From the NCBI GenBank assembly GCA_002371215.1, contig DFGL01000030.1, forward strand, positions 1,708 through 20,345: a stretch of DNA of 18,638 nucleotides. Direction: 5' to 3'. Position 1 is the stretch's first letter; the number at the start of each line of letters is the position of its first letter. The notes under the pieces were generated by a model. The model saw only the letters and a list, made by a program, of their open reading frames with translations, was not told the DNA's origin and searched no databases. This DNA is from Ruminococcaceae bacterium UBA3751 (GTDB lineage Bacteria; Bacillota; Clostridia; Oscillospirales; Acutalibacteraceae). Below are positions 14,582 through 18,638 of the stretch, in pieces. The translations under genes and the position numbers were made by a program.

Positions 14582-16063
14582 TTATTCTGCGCTCTGAACC
14601 GCTGTTTCTTCGGCGTTTGCTTTTTGTACCTCAGCATAAATCGGCTCAAGTCTTTCCTTAGTAAGCGGATAAGCGAATTTATAGAGAAGCCAGATTGAAG
14701 TATAGGTTATTGCGGGGATTAGCGTACAGATAAAGAGAATTTTATCGCTGACGCCAGAAACGTATCCCGCATTAGCCATTTTTTCAGGGTCATAATGAGC
14801 GTACTTTTCAAGCAGCATAAGTCCGCCGTAATCGGCAATAGTCTGACCGAGTTTTCTTGAGAAGGTGTAAACCGCATAAATTGCGCTTTCGCTCTTAATA
14901 CCCGTTTTAACGTACTGATAGTCAATTACGTCGGCAACGACAGCCCAGTTTGTAATTGAAACGAAGGAGTAACCGAAACCGATAATAAACAGCGTTGCCA
15001 TAAAGATAACTATAGTTTTAGTATCTGAATTCGGCTTGAAGGTATTCCTCAAAAGGAAGCAAGCGATAGCCGCAAAGGCTGCAAACATTGAGCCGAATCC
15101 CGCAAGCTCTTTTTTACCGAATTTCTTTGAAAGCGCGGGAGTTACAAGAATCATAAGCGCCATCGGGAAATACTGGGCAACGGTACCTAAAATAGAGAGC
15201 TTTGTATTAACAAAGTAGTTTTTGAAAAGGTACTGGTTAAGTGAAGCGAACTGAAGCTGACCGCTGATAAGCACGCCCGTAATTGCAAGAACGATGAACG
15301 GACGGCTCTTAAACATACCCTTATAGGCGTCCTTCATATTTACGTCGGGGTTAGCTGCAGACTTAACGCGTTCTTTTGTTGTTGCAAAGCATAGCAGATA
15401 GAATACTATCGCGCAAATACACATTGCAAGCGCAAACATAAAGAAGCCCTTCGGGTTTGCTACGTTGATGGTTTTTGAAGCGTCAGTCGGGTCCGGCTGT
15501 TTATTATAGATAATAAACGGAGCAACGAGGAGCGGAGCCGCGCCGCCGATACCGCCGCCGATTGAACGGAAGGTTGAAAGCAGCGTTCTTCCCTCGGGCT
15601 CATCCGTAATAACGGAAGCGAGCGAGCCGAACGGAACGTTGATTCCCGTATACATCATACCGAAGCCGATATAGGTTATGTACGCATAAACAAGAATGAG
15701 CGCCGTGCTCTTTGTATACTGAGTTACGTTGATAAAGCAAAGCAGTTCTGCTACAGCAACCGGAATCGCAACCCATTTTATGTACGGACGGAACTTTCCG
15801 TCCTTTCCGGGCGGGCGTTTTGCAACTATAGCGCCCCATAGCGGGTCGTTAATCGCGTCCCAGAGTCTTGTTACAAGAAAGAGCGTTGCAATCTTGCCCG
15901 GGGTAATCATTAAAACATCCGTATAAAACATCTTAAGGAATGAGGAAACGTAGGTTAAAACGAAAAGGTTGCCCGCGTCGCCGAGCATATAACCCATTGC
16001 TTCTTTTATTCCTATATGATTCGGATGCTGATAGGTAGGTTTAGCCTTTTTATTTTTGGACAC
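14582..16063 (-). CDS. MelB-type GPH sugar:cation symporter
   Basis: A 493-residue, 12-segment transporter of the glycoside-pentoside-hexuronide family. After membrane segment 2 it shows TRLWDAINDPLWGAI (about 65-79) and GKFRPYIKW (about 90-98), the classic cation-site and loop signature of MelB/XynP-type symporters. N- and C-termini are hydrophilic and cytoplasmic. No sugar-degrading enzyme is adjacent, so the substrate is open. The start codon is GTG at 16063; GGAGG sits 8 bases upstream, and an ATG inside that spacer is out of frame. It converges on ddl and ends at the shared terminator. Confidence 0.93.
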   Translation of the reverse strand: MSKNKKAKPTYQHPNHIGIKEAMGYMLGDAGNLFVLTYVSSFLKMFYTDVLMITPGKIATLFLVTRLWDAINDPLWGAIVAKRPPGKDGKFRPYIKWVAIPVAVAELLCFINVTQYTKSTALILVYAYITYIGFGMMYTGINVPFGSLASVITDEPEGRTLLSTFRSIGGGIGGAAPLLVAPFIIYNKQPDPTDASKTINVANPKGFFMFALAMCICAIVFYLLCFATTKERVKSAANPDVNMKDAYKGMFKSRPFIVLAITGVLISGQLQFASLNQYLFKNYFVNTKLSILGTVAQYFPMALMILVTPALSKKFGKKELAGFGSMFAAFAAIACFLLRNTFKPNSDTKTIVIFMATLFIIGFGYSFVSITNWAVVADVIDYQYVKTGIKSESAIYAVYTFSRKLGQTIADYGGLMLLEKYAHYDPEKMANAGYVSGVSDKILFICTLIPAITYTSIWLLYKFAYPLTKERLEPIYAEVQKANAEETAVQSAE

Positions 16064-16086
16064 TTAGCATCCCTCCTTACCTTACC

Positions 16087-16115
16087 ATATTATCACATAA
16101 ATACTTATAAATCAA
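16087..16115 (-). promoter_or_regulatory. Predicted promoter of the MelB-type transporter gene
   Basis: On the minus strand, TTGATT (16110-16115) and TAATAT (16087-16092) are 17 bases apart, and TGTGA precedes the -10. The predicted leader is only about 15-20 bases. The layout mirrors the promoter of the other GPH transporter. Confidence 0.55.
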
Positions 16116-16150
16116 TAAAAGTTGAATATTTTTAAAATCTCAAAATTGAA

Positions 16151-16179
16151 TTGACTTTATCGAAATAATATGATATTAT
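16151..16179 (+). promoter_or_regulatory. Extended -10 promoter driving a putative small RNA
   Basis: TTGACT (16151-16156, five of six) and TATTAT (16174-16179, five of six) are separated by exactly 17 bases. The -10 is preceded by TGA, giving the TGn extension. It points rightward into a gene-free interval that ends in its own terminator. Confidence 0.75.
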
Positions 16180-16185
16180 ACAAAA

Positions 16186-16293
16186 AAAGGACCTTAACAG
16201 GCATAATATTGGCCACTTATTCTTTACTTGGTAAAGAATTTAAAGGTTTTATTTATTTTCACCGCCGATAATTCAATCGGCGGTTGTTTTTTT
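16186..16293 (+). ncRNA. Putative structured small RNA, about 105 nt, family unknown
   Basis: The segment runs from the predicted start of the promoter at 16151-16179 to the T-run of a terminator. It contains no ATG and no plausible reading frame. Visible structure: a closing stem ACCTTAA (16191-16197) with TTAAAGGT (16240-16247, one bulged A); a perfect 9-bp hairpin ATTCTTTAC/GTAAAGAAT with a UUG loop (16219-16239) stacked directly on it; a weak GGC/GCC stem (16200-16214); an unpaired AU-rich linker; then the terminator hairpin. I do not recognise it as 6S, SRP, tmRNA or a known riboswitch, and no plus-strand gene follows that it could regulate in cis. Confidence 0.6.
16261..16293 (+). terminator. 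Intrinsic terminator of the putative small RNA
   Basis: ACCGCCGAT and ATCGGCGGT form a perfect 9-bp stem with a 6-base loop, followed by TG and seven T residues. On the opposite strand the stem is followed by A-rich sequence, so it works only for plus-strand transcription. Confidence 0.85.
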
Positions 16294-16295
16294 GC

Positions 16296-16334
16296 AAAAA
16301 AATGTACAACCGGGGGCTGTCCCCGGTTGTACAT
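16296..16334 (-). terminator. Terminator of the SGNH surface-protein gene
   Basis: A perfect 14-bp inverted repeat (ATGTACAACCGGGG and its complement, 5-base loop; 16302-16334) is followed on the minus strand by a run of T residues. It lies 11 bases past the stop of the minus gene ending at 16346. The CGGGG...CCCCG core with a short loop resembles REP-type palindromes. Confidence 0.85.
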
Positions 16335-16345
16335 ACGGTTGTCTG

Positions 16346-18040
16346 TTATTTTGCTTTTTCTTTTTTAACGCCTTTCAGCATTTTAAGTTCACCCGTTTTT
16401 GATGCGCGGTACAGCTTCCCCTTATATTTAACAACGCGCCCTTTAACCATTTTTGCGTTTTTTCCGAAATAATATTTTACTTTTCCCTTTTTTACTATCT
16501 TTTTTTTCTGAATAATACCGTTCTTATCAGCGCAGTATGTTGCTTTTTTTACTGTAAAGAATCCGCCGCGTTTAAGGTTTCCGTTTTTATTAAAGTAATA
16601 AGTTTTGCCCTTGATTTTACAAAAGCCCGTAACCATTATTCCGTTTTTATTATAATACTTTTTGTAGGTAACGCCGTCAGTATCTGTATATTTATGCCAG
16701 CATGCCTTATACATAATGCCCTTTTGCTTATTATCCCGTCCATTGCTGAAATAATAGGTTTTAGAGCCGATTTTTGTTGTTCCCGTTGCAAGCGCACCGC
16801 TTTTGCCGAAATAGAAGGTTCCTGTTTTACCGTCGTCACATTTCAGGTTTTTCATACCCGTTGCAACGCTGCCATCCTTAAGGAGGTAGTACCTGTTATT
16901 CTTGTAGGTTAACCAGCCGTTATGCTTTTCGCCGTACATATCAATATAGTAGGTTTTTGAGCCGTACTGCTTCATACAGTCGGTAACAATACTGCCGTCG
17001 CTGAAAAGGTACTCGTTTCCATCAAGCTCTTTCCAACCGTTTAGTTTTGTTCCGTCAGGTGAGGAATACTTTATGCTCTCAGAGCATGAGCTCTTTGGCA
17101 GCGATGCGTTTCCGTCCTCAAGGCTTCCGCCGATATAATGCGGTGCATAATATCCTACAAGATACTGCAGCCTTGTTGCGTCCGCTTTGGTAATGGAATC
17201 ATATACCGTATAGTCGTTTTTAAACTTGCTCGTATTAAGTATTTCTTTAATCGTACCGAGATCGGAGTTATAAAACGGGATAATATTTTCATCATTAACG
17301 CTTTTAGGAAATTCAGAGGTGCCGAAGATTTTTGCATAAATCGACAGCGCAAAAATATATGTTCCCCAAACGGCAGGGTGATTTCTTGAATCCCTGAGAG
17401 TTAAATCCCTGAACCAAACGCCGTTGTTATACACCTTGTTGTATTGAGCAAAAATCCCCCTTGTATCTATTAGCGAGGCACGTGTTTTCTCAGCAAAAGC
17501 ATAGTGTTCCTTATGCCTGTCTTTTTTAAGAGAGTTTATCCAGTAATTTGAATGAATAATGAAATTTTTATTGGATTCGAGCTTATCAGAGAAAAACGCA
17601 AGCATATGCGCGTCGCTAATAGCGGTATTTTCAGCAGGAGTATTGTTCTGCAAAACGACATAATCCCAGCTATTGCTACGGTCAATACCGCCGAAGTCAA
17701 TTTCAGCTATTTGCGCTAAGGTATCCGTTCCCTTTTCAATGCGTTTATTTTTATACCAAGCATAGTATGATATTTCTTCTTTAAGAAGATTATCCGCGTC
17801 GCTTCCGCTGTTCACTGCGCTTACCACGAGAAGGTCCTTATCAGAAGCATTACCGATGCCGCACAGCATCTGGTCAAGCCCGTTGTAGTAGGTGTAGCTG
17901 TTTCCGACAAGAAGAATTTTTATGCAGTCAGTTGCTACCTCAACATATTCAGCGTATGCCGAAAAACCCCCTGCAAATGAGGAGGCAATTATTATCAAAG
18001 ATAAAACAAGCGATATTAACTTTTTAACTATTTGTTTCAA
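16346..18040 (-). CDS. Secreted SGNH-like protein with choline-binding-type repeats
   Basis: A 564-residue exported protein. Residues 1-30 form a signal peptide (KK, hydrophobic core, cleavage likely after SAYA). The next domain resembles SGNH hydrolases of the DUF4886 kind: ILLVGNSYTYYNGL supplies the likely nucleophile Ser48, VVLQNNTP (128-135) matches the oxyanion block, and DSRNHPAVWG (217-226) gives a candidate Asp/His pair. From about residue 325 to the end run roughly ten aromatic/glycine repeats (GWKELDGNEYLF, KTYYFSNG, KTYYFNKNG), as in choline-binding or other cell-wall-binding modules. The C-terminus is very Lys-rich. The in-frame TTG at 18040 is preferred because AGGTGAT lies 7 bases upstream. 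A GTG at 18052 overlaps that sequence and has no site of its own. Role: probable wall-bound esterase, inferred. Confidence 0.82.
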   Translation of the reverse strand: MKQIVKKLISLVLSLIIIASSFAGGFSAYAEYVEVATDCIKILLVGNSYTYYNGLDQMLCGIGNASDKDLLVVSAVNSGSDADNLLKEEISYYAWYKNKRIEKGTDTLAQIAEIDFGGIDRSNSWDYVVLQNNTPAENTAISDAHMLAFFSDKLESNKNFIIHSNYWINSLKKDRHKEHYAFAEKTRASLIDTRGIFAQYNKVYNNGVWFRDLTLRDSRNHPAVWGTYIFALSIYAKIFGTSEFPKSVNDENIIPFYNSDLGTIKEILNTSKFKNDYTVYDSITKADATRLQYLVGYYAPHYIGGSLEDGNASLPKSSCSESIKYSSPDGTKLNGWKELDGNEYLFSDGSIVTDCMKQYGSKTYYIDMYGEKHNGWLTYKNNRYYLLKDGSVATGMKNLKCDDGKTGTFYFGKSGALATGTTKIGSKTYYFSNGRDNKQKGIMYKACWHKYTDTDGVTYKKYYNKNGIMVTGFCKIKGKTYYFNKNGNLKRGGFFTVKKATYCADKNGIIQKKKIVKKGKVKYYFGKNAKMVKGRVVKYKGKLYRASKTGELKMLKGVKKEKAK

Positions 18041-18076
18041 ATCAACAATCACCTGAACCGTAAATGATAGTTAATT

Positions 18077-18104
18077 ATTATATCACAATTTTTATTTTTT
18101 TCAA
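18077..18104 (-). promoter_or_regulatory. Promoter of the SGNH surface-protein gene
   Basis: On the minus strand, TTGAAA (18099-18104) and a perfect TATAAT (18077-18082) are 16 bases apart, and TGA before the -10 makes it an extended -10. The predicted leader is about 30 bases. Confidence 0.7.
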
Positions 18105-18180
18105 TATAAATCATATTTTTTACAACACATACCTTAGTTATTGTTTAAAAAAGGTAATTTTTTTACAAAATCGTTAACAA

Positions 18181-18196
18181 GTTAGCCGTTGCTAAT
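18181..18196. promoter_or_regulatory. Upstream operator-like palindrome of the feo operon
   Basis: GTTAGC-CGTT-GCTAAT is an inverted repeat with 6-base arms and one mismatch. It lies 17 bases upstream of the feo -35 and repeats the arm sequence of the palindrome at 18259-18274. Confidence 0.55.
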
Positions 18197-18213
18197 TTTT
18201 TTGCCTTTTTCTA

Positions 18214-18242
18214 TTGACTTTAAAATTTTTTTATGTTATAAC
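18214..18242 (+). promoter_or_regulatory. feo operon promoter
   Basis: TTGACT (18214-18219) and TATAAC (18237-18242), each five of six, are separated by 17 bases. The predicted start is near 18249, so the palindrome at 18259-18274 falls about 10 bases into the transcript. Confidence 0.75.
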
Positions 18243-18258
18243 AATTACGAAATTAAAA

Positions 18259-18274
18259 GTTAGCATACGCTAAC
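18259..18274. promoter_or_regulatory. Downstream operator-like palindrome of the feo operon
   Basis: GTTAGC-ATAC-GCTAAC is a perfect 6-4-6 inverted repeat between the promoter and the first feoA. The arms match the centre of the DtxR/IdeR consensus (TTAGGTTAGSCTAACCTAA), suggesting a metal-responsive repressor site. The regulator itself is not in the window. Confidence 0.6.
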
Positions 18275-18289
18275 AAGTGAGGTGATACG

Positions 18290-18502
18290 ATGATTCCACT
18301 CAGTGTTTTGGGAGACGGAAACGACGGCATTATAAAAAAAGTCGGCGGAAAACCCGAGGTCAGAAAGCACCTTGAAAACTTAGGGTTTATAGTCGGAGAC
18401 CGCGTTAATGTTATTACCGAGCAAAACGGAAATATTATCGTAAAGGTTAAAGAGGCAAGGATTGCCATAAGTAAGGAAATGGCAATGAAAATATATGTTT
18501 AA
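18290..18502 (+). CDS. feoA: FeoA-domain protein, ferrous iron uptake (first copy)
   Basis: A 70-residue SH3-like FeoA protein, a small cytoplasmic partner thought to modulate the FeoB ferrous-iron permease. Typical features are the short beta-rich layout with LENLGFIVGDRVNVI (residues 28-42) and a terminal ARIAISKEMAMKIYV strand-helix. Length is normal for stand-alone FeoA (about 70-80). GAGGTGAT immediately precedes the ATG, with the AGG core 7 bases away. It is followed after 38 bases by a second feoA, the common feoA-feoA-feoB layout of Clostridia. Palindromes around its promoter suggest metal-dependent repression. Confidence 0.9.
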   Translation: MIPLSVLGDGNDGIIKKVGGKPEVRKHLENLGFIVGDRVNVITEQNGNIIVKVKEARIAISKEMAMKIYV

Positions 18503-18504
18503 AA

Positions 18505-18519
18505 CGTTAATAATTATCA
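18505..18519. promoter_or_regulatory. Fur-box-like sequence between the two feoA genes
   Basis: The 15 bases CGTTAATAATTATCA match the 7-1-7 Fur consensus TGATAATNATTATCA at 12 of 14 scored positions, with the right half perfect. The location inside the operon and the high AT content mean chance is possible. Confidence 0.3.
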
Positions 18520-18540
18520 TTTATATAAGGAGGATAGAAT

Positions 18541-18638
18541 ATGACTTTAAGAGATGTTAAAATCGGCGACACCTGTAAGGTTAAGCGTATCCACGGTGAA
18601 GGCGCCCTCAAGCGCAGAATTATGGATATGGGTATTAC
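18541..18638 (+). CDS. feoA: FeoA-domain protein (second copy), cut by window end
   Basis: The first 32 residues are visible: MTLRDVKIGDTCKVKRIHGE then GALKRRIMDMGI. The IGDTCKV strand and the ALKRRIMDMGI helix are characteristic of FeoA, the latter being a closer match to the canonical L-K-R-R-L-x-D-M-G motif than anything in the first copy. A textbook AAGGAGG lies 7 bases before the ATG. feoB would be expected next, outside the window. Confidence 0.9.
   Translation, partial: MTLRDVKIGDTCKVKRIHGEGALKRRIMDMGI

Noticed and set aside
16284..16472. A 62-codon plus-strand frame beginning with TTG
   Set aside because: It starts inside the small-RNA terminator, passes through a second hairpin and then runs antisense to the repeat-rich end of the surface-protein gene; no ribosome binding site.

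Overview
The window looks like chromosomal DNA from a gut-type Clostridia (Bacillota), probably an Oscillospirales/Ruminococcaceae-like lineage. This is an inference from the rpoB sequence, sigma-A promoters of TTGACA/TATAAT type, AGGAGG-type ribosome binding sites, tandem feoA genes, YitT paralogues, and intergenic hairpin repeats of a kind I associate with these genomes. No rRNA, tRNA, CRISPR array, phage gene or transposase gene was seen.

Layout. Bases 1-2962 (minus) hold the first 987 codons of rpoB, with its own strong promoter and a leader containing a hairpin. A flavoprotein of the geranylgeranyl-reductase type (3283-4584, minus) and a membrane-anchored alpha/beta hydrolase (4745-5725, plus) are divergently transcribed. 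A compact, AT-richer three-gene minus operon follows (8114 to 5844): a NUDIX-DUF218 fusion, a zinc-dependent phospholipase C-like protein and a HAD phosphatase. Its genes overlap by 17 and 4 bases, and related repeats lie on both sides. Next come a GPH/sucrose-type sugar transporter (8401-10053), a DUF6935-like protein and a YhhN-type lysoplasmalogenase (both in one minus operon). Two YitT paralogues are divergent from a shared 161-base region. D-Ala-D-Ala ligase (13507-14535, plus) converges on a MelB-type GPH transporter (14582-16063, minus). The right end carries a secreted SGNH-like protein with choline-binding-type repeats (16346-18040, minus) and the start of a feoA-feoA iron-uptake operon (plus) that runs off the window.

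Most genes are ordinary core or accessory metabolism. The most interesting unexplained item is a likely small structured RNA at about 16186-16293 (plus). It has a near-consensus extended -10 promoter, two perfect hairpins, its own strand-specific terminator and no ATG. Also notable are a pair of palindromes around the feo promoter that resemble the core of DtxR-family operators, a Fur-box-like site between the two feoA genes, the repeat-bracketed NUDIX-DUF218/phospholipase/HAD module, and nearly identical promoter architecture at the two GPH transporter genes.
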